11,050 nucleotides of DNA, taken from NCBI GenBank assembly GCA_038750655.1, contig JBCDGZ010000197.1, forward strand, positions 1 to 11,050. Reading direction: 5' to 3'. The notes below the pieces were generated by a model, which saw only the letters and a program-made list of their open reading frames with translations, searched no databases and had not been told where the DNA came from. Positions within the stretch are counted from its first letter, which is position 1. The number at the start of each line of letters is the position of its first letter. A program made the translations under genes and the position numbers. This stretch comes from JBCDGZ01 sp038750655. GTDB lineage: Bacteria; Bacteroidota; Bacteroidia; Chitinophagales; Saprospiraceae. Positions 1-6,918 of the stretch are shown here, one piece after another.

Positions 1-924
1 AGTATTTCGCTTTTCCCTATCCTGTTTGCCCTGCTGTATCGCTGGCGGCATAAGGGCTGCAAATTTATTCTCGAAATCAGAGACATCTGGCCCCTTACGT
101 TGATTGAGATCGGGAATTATTCGCCCTATAACCCCTTTGTATTACTTTTGGCTTTCATTGAAAAACTAGGGTATCAGAAAGCGGATTATCTAGTATCTAA
201 TTTACCTAATGCTAATAAGCATTTTAAGGAGGTTTTGGGAGATCGGCCGATTAAATTCGAATGGATTTCAAATGGCATGGAAATCGGCGATGGATTGGAA
301 GAACAGGCTCTTGATGCCCAATTGGCTGCACAAATCGACCCTACAACCTTCAATGTAGGCTATGCGGGTACAATCGGTCAAGCCAATGCTATGGAATACC
401 TCATTGAGGCTGCTCATACTCTGGCTAGTAACAAACGTGTCAAGATATATATCGTTGGCAGTGGATACCTCAAGGAAGAGCTGGAGCAGAGGGTCGCTGA
501 TTTAGACAACATTGTTTTCTTAGGCAGAATCCCTCACCAGCAGGTGCAGTCATTTTTGAAAAAAATGGACCTGCTGTATTTGAGTTGGCAGAATTCTCCG
601 CTCTATCGCTTTGGTGTTTCAGCTAATAAGATATTCGATTATATGTATGCTGGGGTGCCTATCCTGATGTCTGGCGAGATTCCTTCTAACCCTATTTCTC
701 TGTCGGACTGCGGCTGGGTGATACCTCCAGAGGATACCCAAGCCATCATTGACGGTATCAATAGCATTGTAACTTTGCCAGAGCGAGAGTTGGAGCAAAA
801 AGGGCAAAATGGAAGGACTGCCGTATTGGAGCAGTTTTCTTATTCCTTCCTGGCCAGTAAATACGGCAACCTTTTCAAGGGATTGGTAGCATTATCTCCG
901 TCCAGAGAGAAGTTCGTCATTTAA
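1..924 (+). CDS. Glycosyltransferase family 4, WbuB-like (5' end cut off by window)
   Basis: The reading frame is open from base 1, so the N-terminal domain begins outside the window and 307 residues are visible. Near the left end is the motif RDIWPLTLIEIG (bases 82-117), which is typical of WbuB-like GT4 enzymes at the end of the N-terminal Rossmann domain. It is followed by a segment of the type 'E..GYQKADYLVSNLPN'. The C-terminal GT-B half has the usual nucleotide-sugar region: VGYAGTIG, then FLGRIPHQQV, then NKIFDYMYAGVPIL around bases 625-666. Such enzymes transfer a sugar from a nucleotide donor to a lipid-linked acceptor at the cytoplasmic membrane face. The TTG at 100 could be read as a start but lies inside the conserved motif, so it is not the true start. 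The next gene begins 11 bases after the stop. Donor and acceptor cannot be told from sequence alone. Confidence 0.88.
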   Translation, partial: SISLFPILFALLYRWRHKGCKFILEIRDIWPLTLIEIGNYSPYNPFVLLLAFIEKLGYQKADYLVSNLPNANKHFKEVLGDRPIKFEWISNGMEIGDGLEEQALDAQLAAQIDPTTFNVGYAGTIGQANAMEYLIEAAHTLASNKRVKIYIVGSGYLKEELEQRVADLDNIVFLGRIPHQQVQSFLKKMDLLYLSWQNSPLYRFGVSANKIFDYMYAGVPILMSGEIPSNPISLSDCGWVIPPEDTQAIIDGINSIVTLPERELEQKGQNGRTAVLEQFSYSFLASKYGNLFKGLVALSPSREKFVI

Positions 925-935
925 TAATCTTTACA

Positions 936-1565
936 ATGAATTCAATACTACTTATTGGTTATTCCGGCCATGCTTATGTAATTTGTGACATTTTTGAGAG
1001 CATAGGCAGAAAAGTAGTAGGGTATTGTGAAAATGAATACAAAGATTACGACCCCTTCGAACTGACCTATCACGGTCGTGAGCTGAGCAAAGAGGGCCTC
1101 GCGGCGCTGAAAGCCAATGATTATTTCATAGCCATTGGTTCAGGGAAGATCAGAGAAATTATCCAAAGCAAATTGACGGAGAAAGGGGTGAAAGCCCCGA
1201 CCAACGCCCTGCATACCTCAGCGGTAATTGCTGCTTCAGTTCAATTGGGTAAGGGGGTAATGGTAGCCGCTAGAGCCACCATCAATCCTCTAGCCATCAT
1301 TGGTGACAACGTCATTTGTAATACGGGCTGTGTGATTGAACACGAGAATAGAATAGGGGATTATTCTCACGTAGGACCCGGGGCCGTTCTCTGTGGCAAT
1401 GTCTGGATAGGCAGACAGTCCTTTATTGGTGCCAATGCAGTAGTTAAACAAGGTATAAAGATTGGCAATAATGTAACTATTGGTGCAGGAGCCGTAATAA
1501 TTAAAGATGTCCCGGATAATACCGTAGTAGTAGGCAACCCTCAGAGAGTTATCAGAACCGTGTAG
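936..1565 (+). CDS. Sugar O/N-acyltransferase, PglD/NeuD family (left-handed beta-helix)
   Basis: The 209-residue protein has the usual length of PglD/NeuD-type acyltransferases. Residues 1-75 form a small Rossmann-like sugar-nucleotide domain starting MNSILLIGYSGHA, with AIGSG near 66-70. Residues about 95-200 are hexapeptide repeats of a left-handed beta-helix (for example IIGDNV, WIGRQSFIGANAVV, KIGNNVTIGAGAVI). The segment CVIEHENRIGDYSHVGPGA (132-150) contains His136 and His145, which by position match the catalytic and substrate-binding histidines of PglD. Known members move an acetyl group from acetyl-CoA to the 4-amino group of a UDP-4-amino-6-deoxy sugar, or act on sialic-acid-type sugars. 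A LegC-family aminotransferase downstream (3783-4931) could supply such an amino sugar, which favours N-acetylation. The exact acceptor is inferred. The ATG at 936 follows an A/T-rich leader. Confidence 0.88.
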   Translation: MNSILLIGYSGHAYVICDIFESIGRKVVGYCENEYKDYDPFELTYHGRELSKEGLAALKANDYFIAIGSGKIREIIQSKLTEKGVKAPTNALHTSAVIAASVQLGKGVMVAARATINPLAIIGDNVICNTGCVIEHENRIGDYSHVGPGAVLCGNVWIGRQSFIGANAVVKQGIKIGNNVTIGAGAVIIKDVPDNTVVVGNPQRVIRTV

Positions 1566-1601
1566 GCACCCGGGCTTTCATCCAAACAATCCATCAAAAC
1601 A

Positions 1602-2786
1602 ATGAATTTCGATTTTACCATAGTTGGAGCAGGAATTGTTGGCCTGGCAAGCGGATTGCACCTACAGCGTAGGTTTCCGAAGGCTAAAATTGCGGTTATT
1701 GAAAAGGAGGCAGCTGTTGCTAACCATCAAACCGGTAATAACAGTGGTGTCATACATTCAGGCGTCTACTACAAACCAGGCAGCCTGAAGGCTAAGAACT
1801 GCAAGCGAGGATACGATCTGATGCTCGATTTTCTACGAGAGCATAAATTGCCCTACGAATTGTGCGGTAAGGTCATTGTCGCTACAGAAGAATCAGAACT
1901 GCCAGCGCTGGAGCGCATCTATGAGCGCGGTATTGAAAATGGCCTGAAAGGTCTGAGCCTCCTGAATCGGGATGGGATCAAAGAAATTGAGCCCTATGTA
2001 GAAGGAATAAGAGCCATCCATGTCCCACAGTCTGGAATTACCAGCTACAAGCAAGTGGCCAGGAAATACAAAGAGCTGCTGGCTGACAAGGGAGTGTCTT
2101 TCTTTTTTAACCATCGGGTTACCGAAATCGTCCCCTCCCTGAATAGTGTAACGGTCAAAACCCAAAAGCAATCCTTCGAAACGGGGATGGTCTTCAACTG
2201 TGGTGGCCTGTTTTCGGACAAATTAGCCCGGCTAACCCTTGATACCCTTGATTATCAGATTGTTCCTTTCCGGGGGGAGTATTACAACCTAAAGCCCTCG
2301 GCCTATCATTATGTGAAGGGTTTGATTTATCCTGTTCCTGATCCCAACTTCCCCTTTTTAGGGGTGCATTTCACAAAAACCATCAGCGGCGGTGTTGAAT
2401 CAGGGCCCAATGCAGTCTTTGCTTTCAGTAGAGAAGGTTATCGAAAGAGGGATGTCAATCTGGGGGAACTGTTGGAATCTTTGACCTATTCTGGCTTCCG
2501 GTCTTTGGCAGTAAAGCATTGGCGGAAAGGCAGTATGGAGATGTATCGATCCCTGTCTAAAAAGGCCTATGTTCGCTCTTTGCAAAAGCTGGTGCCAGCC
2601 ATTACCAGCGATGATGTAATTAAAGGAGGCGCAGGTGTACGAGCACAGGCACTCAAGAAAGATGGTTCTATGGTAGATGATTTTCTCATACTCAAATCTA
2701 AGCAAGTTATAAATGTTTGTAATGCTCCTTCCCCGGCGGCCACGGCTTCTCTGGCAATCGGTGAGCATATTGTATCACTCGTTTAA
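1602..2786 (+). CDS. lhgO: L-2-hydroxyglutarate oxidase (FAD-dependent)
   Basis: The 394-residue protein matches the LhgO/YgaF family in length and motifs. The N-terminus carries the FAD-binding fingerprint VGAGIVG (8-14) with an acidic residue at 34. It is followed by HQTGNNSGVIHSGVYY (42-57), a family signature. Other signatures are GVHFTKTISGGVESGPN (254-270), GVRAQALKKDGSMVDDF (345-361) and NAPSPAATASLAIGEHI (374-390). Family members oxidise L-2-hydroxyglutarate to 2-oxoglutarate and pass electrons to the quinone pool at the membrane. The gene sits in the same orientation between a sugar acyltransferase and a nucleotide-sugar SDR, which is not a classical place for a central-metabolism repair enzyme. 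It may recycle 2-hydroxyglutarate made by a sugar dehydrogenase of the same pathway, or act on another 2-hydroxy acid. Function by family is firm; its role in the cluster is inference. There is a G6 run at 2272-2277. Confidence 0.9.
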   Translation: MNFDFTIVGAGIVGLASGLHLQRRFPKAKIAVIEKEAAVANHQTGNNSGVIHSGVYYKPGSLKAKNCKRGYDLMLDFLREHKLPYELCGKVIVATEESELPALERIYERGIENGLKGLSLLNRDGIKEIEPYVEGIRAIHVPQSGITSYKQVARKYKELLADKGVSFFFNHRVTEIVPSLNSVTVKTQKQSFETGMVFNCGGLFSDKLARLTLDTLDYQIVPFRGEYYNLKPSAYHYVKGLIYPVPDPNFPFLGVHFTKTISGGVESGPNAVFAFSREGYRKRDVNLGELLESLTYSGFRSLAVKHWRKGSMEMYRSLSKKAYVRSLQKLVPAITSDDVIKGGAGVRAQALKKDGSMVDDFLILKSKQVINVCNAPSPAATASLAIGEHIVSLV

Positions 2787-2807
2787 AAAATTAAAAAGTA
2801 ACCATAT

Positions 2808-3779
2808 ATGAAACGAATTTTAGTAACAGGAGGAGCTGGCTACATCGGTTCCGTCGTCGTTAGACAATTACTGGATAAGGGATACCTTGTACGGGTAATT
2901 GATTCTTTAAAATGGGGAGGTGACGCCCTGTATGATGTGATGCAAAATCCAAACTTCGAGTTTACAAAAGGAGATGTTCGCAACATAGAAGATGTTAAAG
3001 AGGCGGTAAAAGATGTCAATGGCATTATCCATCTGGCTGCAATCGTTGGAGATCCGGCTTGTAGAAAATTTGCCGAAGAGGCTAAAGAAACCAACTGGAC
3101 GGGTTCTATCAACCTGTTTGAAGAAGCGGAGAAAGCAGGTGTCGATAACTTTGTCTTCGCCTCTACCTGCAGTAACTATGGAAAAATGTCCGATTCCGAT
3201 GGATTTGTAAAGGAAGACTCTGAACTTAATCCGGTTTCCCTGTATGCGGAGCTGAAAGTTAAGTTTGAAGATTACCTGCTCAACAAGAGAAAAGACTCGA
3301 GAATATGCTCTACTTCTCTGAGATACTCTACAGTCTATGGTTTTTCTCCTCGCATCAGATTCGATTTGACCGTTAATGAATTTACCAGAAATATGGTGCT
3401 CGAGAACTTCCAGGAAATCTGGGGAGAGCAATTCTGGCGTCCTTACTGCCATGTAGAAGATTTGGCCAGGGCTTCTGTCCTCGTACTGGAATCTCCAAAA
3501 GAAAAGGTACGTTCTAATGTCTTCGGAGTAGGGGATACCAACGAAAACTATCAGAAAGGGATGATCATTAGAGAAATCCAAAAATTGGTTGATGGCGAGG
3601 TTAAATACGTAGCGAAAGATGAAGATCCCCGAGATTATAGAGTGGACTTTACAAAGATTAAGGAAGAGTTAGGCTTTAAGATTACCAAAACGGTACCTGA
3701 TGGAATTCACGAGATCAAAAAAGTAGTTGAATCAGGTATTATTAATGACGCTTACAGTCAAAAATTTAGAAACATATAA
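2808..3779 (+). CDS. NAD-dependent nucleotide-sugar epimerase/reductase (extended SDR)
   Basis: The 323-residue protein is an extended short-chain dehydrogenase. The NAD-binding GxxGxxG motif is at residues 8-14 (GGAGYIG), followed by DVRN near 56-59 and LAAIVGDPAC at 76-85. The catalytic YxxxK is intact as Y146-A-E-L-K150. The substrate-side motif is STCSNYG (119-125). NDP-sugar 4,6-dehydratases have Thr-Asp-Glu here, and this protein has Thr-Cys-Ser. That argues against dehydratase activity and for 4-epimerisation or a keto-reduction or oxidation step. RPYCHVEDLARA is the usual conserved C-terminal substrate-domain motif. The start follows a strongly A/T-rich leader with no Shine-Dalgarno sequence. 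The stop is only 3 bases before the next ATG, which suggests tight coupling to the aminotransferase. The substrate is unknown. Confidence 0.87.
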   Translation: MKRILVTGGAGYIGSVVVRQLLDKGYLVRVIDSLKWGGDALYDVMQNPNFEFTKGDVRNIEDVKEAVKDVNGIIHLAAIVGDPACRKFAEEAKETNWTGSINLFEEAEKAGVDNFVFASTCSNYGKMSDSDGFVKEDSELNPVSLYAELKVKFEDYLLNKRKDSRICSTSLRYSTVYGFSPRIRFDLTVNEFTRNMVLENFQEIWGEQFWRPYCHVEDLARASVLVLESPKEKVRSNVFGVGDTNENYQKGMIIREIQKLVDGEVKYVAKDEDPRDYRVDFTKIKEELGFKITKTVPDGIHEIKKVVESGIINDAYSQKFRNI

Positions 3780-3782
3780 ATT

Positions 3783-4931
3783 ATGATACTTTTATCAGGC
3801 CCTAACATTGCAGGTAACGAATGGAAATACGTCAAGGAATGCCTGGATACCGCTTGGGTATCCTCAGTAGGGGCGTATGTTACGCAATTTGAAGAAATGC
3901 TTGCTCAATATACCGGTAGAAAGTATGGTGTGGCGACCTCTAGTGGCACCACTGCCCTGCATATTTCCCTGCTGCTAGCAGGTGTAGAGCGGGATGATTA
4001 TGTAATCGTTCCTAATATCACCTTTGTGGCCAGCCTGAACTCTATCAAATATACAGGTGCGAATCCCATTTTGATAGATGCTGATGCGGAATCCTGGCAG
4101 ATGGACTTGAACCTGCTCGAACGGTTTTTGAATGAAGATACCGAAATGGTAGACGGGCAATGTCGACTCAAAAAAGACGGTAAAGTAATCAGAGCAATCA
4201 TGCCTGTTCATGTACTCGGCAACATTGGAGACATGGATAAACTGATGGCATTGGCTGATCAGCATGGGATTACCATTGTGGAAGATTCTACAGAAGCACT
4301 AGGGTCTTATTATAAAGGTAAATCTGCGGGAACCTTCAGCGAGATGGGCTGTTTTAGCTTCAATGGTAACAAAATCATCACTTGTGGTGGCGGCGGCATG
4401 ATCGTTACGGATAATGAAGAGCTGGCACAGAAGGCTAAACACATCACAACTCAAGCCAAGGCAGATAAGTTTGAATACTACCACGATCAGATTGGCTATA
4501 ACTATCGATTGACCAATGTGGCTGCAGCTATTGGGGTCGGGCAGATGGAACAACTTCCAGCTTTTATTAAGCGTAAGCATGAGATTAAAGAATTTTATTG
4601 CTCAGAATTGAACGGTGTTGGAGATATTGAGTTTCAGAAGGTAGAAGCGGATGTAAATCCTAACTGGTGGCTTTTCACAATTAAAACGGACAGACAAGAG
4701 GAATTACTGAAAGCCCTCAATGCTAACCGAATGCAATCGCGCCCATTTTGGGTACCTATGAACCAGCTGCCCATGTTTAAGGATGATCTTTACATTACCG
4801 ATCAGGACGTAGCCAATCAGGTATACAAAAAGTGTCTGAGTATTCCATGTTCTACCTACATTAAAGATGAAGAATTAGAGGCCATTACAGACACCATCAA
4901 GAAGTGCTACAAAGAAGTATTGGCTTCCTAA
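3783..4931 (+). CDS. PLP-dependent nucleotide-sugar aminotransferase, LegC family (DegT/DnrJ/EryC1/StrS)
   Basis: The 382-residue, fold-type I, PLP-dependent enzyme opens with GPNIAGNEWKYVKECLD followed by WVSSVG, which is characteristic of the LegC-type branch of DegT/StrS sugar aminotransferases. The PLP-contacting TSSGTTALH motif is at 52-60. The ring-nitrogen acidic residue lies in VEDSTEALGS (166-175, Asp168). The internal-aldimine lysine is Lys197 in SFNGNKIIT. The LegC-type insertion around residues 120-145 is present. Family members use glutamate to aminate a UDP-4-keto-6-deoxy-HexNAc, giving a UDP-4-amino sugar and 2-oxoglutarate. A PglD-like acyltransferase upstream and a PglC-like transferase downstream fit a bacillosamine- or legionaminic-type branch. 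No 4,6-dehydratase for its substrate is visible in the window. Exact sugar stereochemistry cannot be read from the sequence. Confidence 0.9.
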   Translation: MILLSGPNIAGNEWKYVKECLDTAWVSSVGAYVTQFEEMLAQYTGRKYGVATSSGTTALHISLLLAGVERDDYVIVPNITFVASLNSIKYTGANPILIDADAESWQMDLNLLERFLNEDTEMVDGQCRLKKDGKVIRAIMPVHVLGNIGDMDKLMALADQHGITIVEDSTEALGSYYKGKSAGTFSEMGCFSFNGNKIITCGGGGMIVTDNEELAQKAKHITTQAKADKFEYYHDQIGYNYRLTNVAAAIGVGQMEQLPAFIKRKHEIKEFYCSELNGVGDIEFQKVEADVNPNWWLFTIKTDRQEELLKALNANRMQSRPFWVPMNQLPMFKDDLYITDQDVANQVYKKCLSIPCSTYIKDEELEAITDTIKKCYKEVLAS

Positions 4932-4936
4932 TATAC

Positions 4937-4948
4937 TTCATATATGAA
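4937..4948. other. Perfect 12-base A/T-rich palindrome between genes
   Basis: TTCATATATGAA is its own reverse complement and starts six bases after the aminotransferase stop codon, inside the 65-base gap before the sugar transferase. With no loop and only A/T-rich pairs it is unlikely to be an intrinsic terminator. It could be a small protein-binding site or chance. No convincing Bacteroidota -7 element (TAnnTTTG) is visible in the rest of this gap. Confidence 0.25.
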
Positions 4949-4996
4949 TGACTAAAGTTCAGATTAAGAATATAATACACCTTAAAATAATTAAAG

Positions 4997-5725
4997 ATGT
5001 ATTCACTTGTTAAACGGATTTTTGATATTGCTTTTTCTTTGGCAGCCATCCTGTTGATATTGCCATTCATGATCCCAATTGTGTTGGGATTATTGTTGAC
5101 AGGGGAACATTATGTGTTCTACTTTCAGAAAAGGATAGGGTACAAGAATCGGATGTTCTACATTTGGAAGTTTGCTACTATGTTGAAAAATAGCCCTAAA
5201 TTGGCTGGTGGAATCATTACTACTACGGGCGATCCGCGTATTCTTCCAATGGGGCACTTCCTTCGTAAAACCAAGATTAATGAGTTACCACAGTTCATTA
5301 ATGTCCTGAAAGGCGATATGAGCTTTGTCGGGCCCCGACCACTAATGAAAGAAGCCAGCTTTGATCTTTATCCACCAGATGTACAGGCTGTAGTTTACAA
5401 CGTGCGTCCGGGGATAACGGGTATTGGTTCCATTATTTTTAGGAATGAAGAGGAGCTGATGACTCAAGTGAAAGAAGAGGGGGGGGACCCTAAATATTAT
5501 TACGAAAAGGTAATCCTTCCTTACAAAGGGAGAGTAGAAAAATGGTATCAGGCCAATCAATCCTTTCTGCTTGACTTTTCGATTTTGGTATGCACGGTAT
5601 TGGTCATTGTCTTTCCAGAGGCTAACTTCTTACCGAAACTTTATCCTGATATTCCGAAGGAAGATCTGAGAGGGTTGATCTTTGAATCTAAATCAGAACA
5701 ACTAGCCACTGCGCAAGAGGTGTAA
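4997..5725 (+). CDS. Initiating sugar-phosphate transferase (bacterial sugar transferase, PglC/WcaJ type)
   Basis: The 242-residue protein is a monotopic polyprenyl-phosphate sugar-phosphotransferase of the bacterial sugar transferase family (PF02397). It has KRIFD at 6-10, then a hydrophobic membrane-inserted helix at about 11-34, QKRIG (44-48), WKFATM (57-62) and the catalytic block LRKTKINELPQFINVLKGD followed by MSFVGPRP (89-115). These enzymes move a sugar-1-phosphate from a UDP-sugar to undecaprenyl phosphate and so start repeat-unit assembly. In PglC the catalytic pair is Asp-Glu; here the Asp position is Asn95 and Glu96 is kept. A second hydrophobic stretch at about 189-207 is followed by a polar tail. 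Length is close to the minimal PglC-type, without the N-terminal four-helix domain of WcaJ. The gene lies 65 bases after the aminotransferase. A G8 run occurs at 5479-5486. Confidence 0.9.
   Translation: MYSLVKRIFDIAFSLAAILLILPFMIPIVLGLLLTGEHYVFYFQKRIGYKNRMFYIWKFATMLKNSPKLAGGIITTTGDPRILPMGHFLRKTKINELPQFINVLKGDMSFVGPRPLMKEASFDLYPPDVQAVVYNVRPGITGIGSIIFRNEEELMTQVKEEGGDPKYYYEKVILPYKGRVEKWYQANQSFLLDFSILVCTVLVIVFPEANFLPKLYPDIPKEDLRGLIFESKSEQLATAQEV
5479..5486 (+). repeat. G8 homopolymer inside the sugar transferase gene
   Basis: Eight consecutive G bases span the last base of a Glu codon, two GGG glycine codons and the first base of an Asp codon (residues 161-164). A change of one G would shift the frame and remove the C-terminal third of the protein. 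Runs of this length can slip during replication. Whether this one varies in the population is unknown. Confidence 0.5.
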
Positions 5726-5735
5726 TTACTTTAGT

Positions 5736-6839
5736 ATGCAAAGCAATACCTACGTCGCCATCATGGCCGGAGGCATCGGCTCCCGCTTTTGGCCCGCCAG
5801 CCGCACTGCCCGCCCCAAACAATTTCTAGACATCCTGGGCGTAGGCAAGTCGCTGATCCGACTGACCTTCGAACGCTTTCTGAAACTGTGCCCAGCTCAA
5901 AATATCTTCATCGTTACCAATGGCTTGTACAAGGACTTGGTGCTGGAACACCTCCCAGAGCTGAGCGAAAACCAAGTGCTCTGTGAGCCTTCGCGTAATA
6001 ACACGGGTCCCTGTGTGGCCTACACCGCCTTTAAGCTGCACAGCTTAAACCCAGAAGCCAACTTCGTCATCGCTCCTTCTGACCATATTGTGCTCAAAGA
6101 GGCGATTTTCATTGAAGCCCTACAGAAGGCGTTGAATTTTACCGCCAACAACCCGGCACTTTGCACACTGGGTATCAAGCCTTCGCGCCCCGATACCGGC
6201 TACGGCTACATCAACTACCAGCAAACTGCCGCCGAAGCCGCTCAGAGCGAAGATATTGGGGGGGTACATCCGGTTATTAAATTTACGGAAAAGCCTGATC
6301 TGGAGCGAGCACAAGCCTTTCTGGACAGCGGGGATTACCTCTGGAATGCTGGCATCTTTATCTGGCGGACCAGCAGCATCTTAGCCGCCTTTGAGGCCAA
6401 TGCCAGCGAGATTCATCGAATTCTCGCTCAAGGCAAGGCGCTGTACAATACTTCGGCCGAACAGGCATTTATCGACCAATATTATCCTACAACGCCCAGC
6501 ATATCAGTTGACTATGCTATTATGGAAAAGGCCGATAATATCTACACTATTCCAGTAGACTTCGGCTGGTCGGATTTGGGGACTTGGGCTTCTTTGTACG
6601 CAGAGAGTGATAAGGGGGCAGCCAACAACGTAGTCACCGAAGGCGAAGTCCATGCGCTAGATACTAGCAACTGTCTGATTCGATTGCCCAAGGATAAACT
6701 CTTGGTTGTGAAAGACCTAGCGGATTACATTATTGTCGATGAAGGAGATGTATTGTTGATTTATCCAAAGGGGAAAGAACAAGAAATTAAAGCCGTCACT
6801 ACGACTTTGAAAGAAGGGGAGCAGGCTAAATTTTTGTGA
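5736..6839 (+). CDS. manC: Mannose-1-phosphate guanylyltransferase (GDP-mannose pyrophosphorylase)
   Basis: The 367-residue protein is a single-domain GDP-mannose pyrophosphorylase that joins mannose 1-phosphate and GTP to give GDP-mannose in the cytoplasm. Recognisable parts are the nucleotidyltransferase signature GGIGSRFWPASR with PKQF (12-30), EPSRNNTGP (84-92), PSDH (114-117, metal/nucleotide site), TGYGYI (154-159), EKP (185-187), WNAGIFIW (203-210) and FGWSDLGTW (276-284). The C-terminal phosphomannose isomerase (cupin) domain of fused ManC/AlgA proteins is absent, as expected at this length. The start is 10 bases after the previous stop. Base composition is uneven: the first 60 bases of the line at 5761 are about 72% G+C by hand count, while 6721-6780 is about 37%. 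A G7 run lies at 6258-6264. GDP-mannose may be used directly or converted by enzymes not in the window. Confidence 0.94.
   Translation: MQSNTYVAIMAGGIGSRFWPASRTARPKQFLDILGVGKSLIRLTFERFLKLCPAQNIFIVTNGLYKDLVLEHLPELSENQVLCEPSRNNTGPCVAYTAFKLHSLNPEANFVIAPSDHIVLKEAIFIEALQKALNFTANNPALCTLGIKPSRPDTGYGYINYQQTAAEAAQSEDIGGVHPVIKFTEKPDLERAQAFLDSGDYLWNAGIFIWRTSSILAAFEANASEIHRILAQGKALYNTSAEQAFIDQYYPTTPSISVDYAIMEKADNIYTIPVDFGWSDLGTWASLYAESDKGAANNVVTEGEVHALDTSNCLIRLPKDKLLVVKDLADYIIVDEGDVLLIYPKGKEQEIKAVTTTLKEGEQAKFL
6258..6264 (+). repeat. G7 homopolymer inside manC
   Basis: Seven consecutive G bases encode Gly-Gly and the first base of Val near residues 175-177, just before the EKP motif. A length change would frameshift the enzyme and remove its C-terminal half. 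The run stands out because these Gly codons could be written without a G tract. Confidence 0.4.
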
Positions 6840-6918
6840 GCCATTGATATTTAGTTTATATTGTGCTCCTAAGCATAGCATCAGTCTACAGAGTAACCGA
6901 GAATACATACAAGCAACC

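Noticed and set aside
100..102. TTG at 100 as the start of the first gene
   Set aside because: The frame is open to base 1 and the conserved motif RDIWPLTLIEIG runs across this codon, so the gene starts to the left of the window.
1566..1601. The CCCGGG-containing gap as a terminator
   Set aside because: The G/C palindrome is only six bases with no stable stem extension and no following T-run, and the next gene continues in the same direction.
2907..3581. A 224-codon open frame on the - strand opposite the SDR gene
   Set aside because: It lies wholly inside a well-supported SDR gene, its translation shows no recognisable motifs, and it has no leader or neighbour on that strand. It is a reading-frame shadow.
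6844..6918. TTG at 6844 as the start of the PglA-like glycosyltransferase
   Set aside because: The added 25 residues do not look like the N-terminus of the family. The GTG at 6919 places the start at the usual distance from the first beta strand. The TTG remains a formal alternative.
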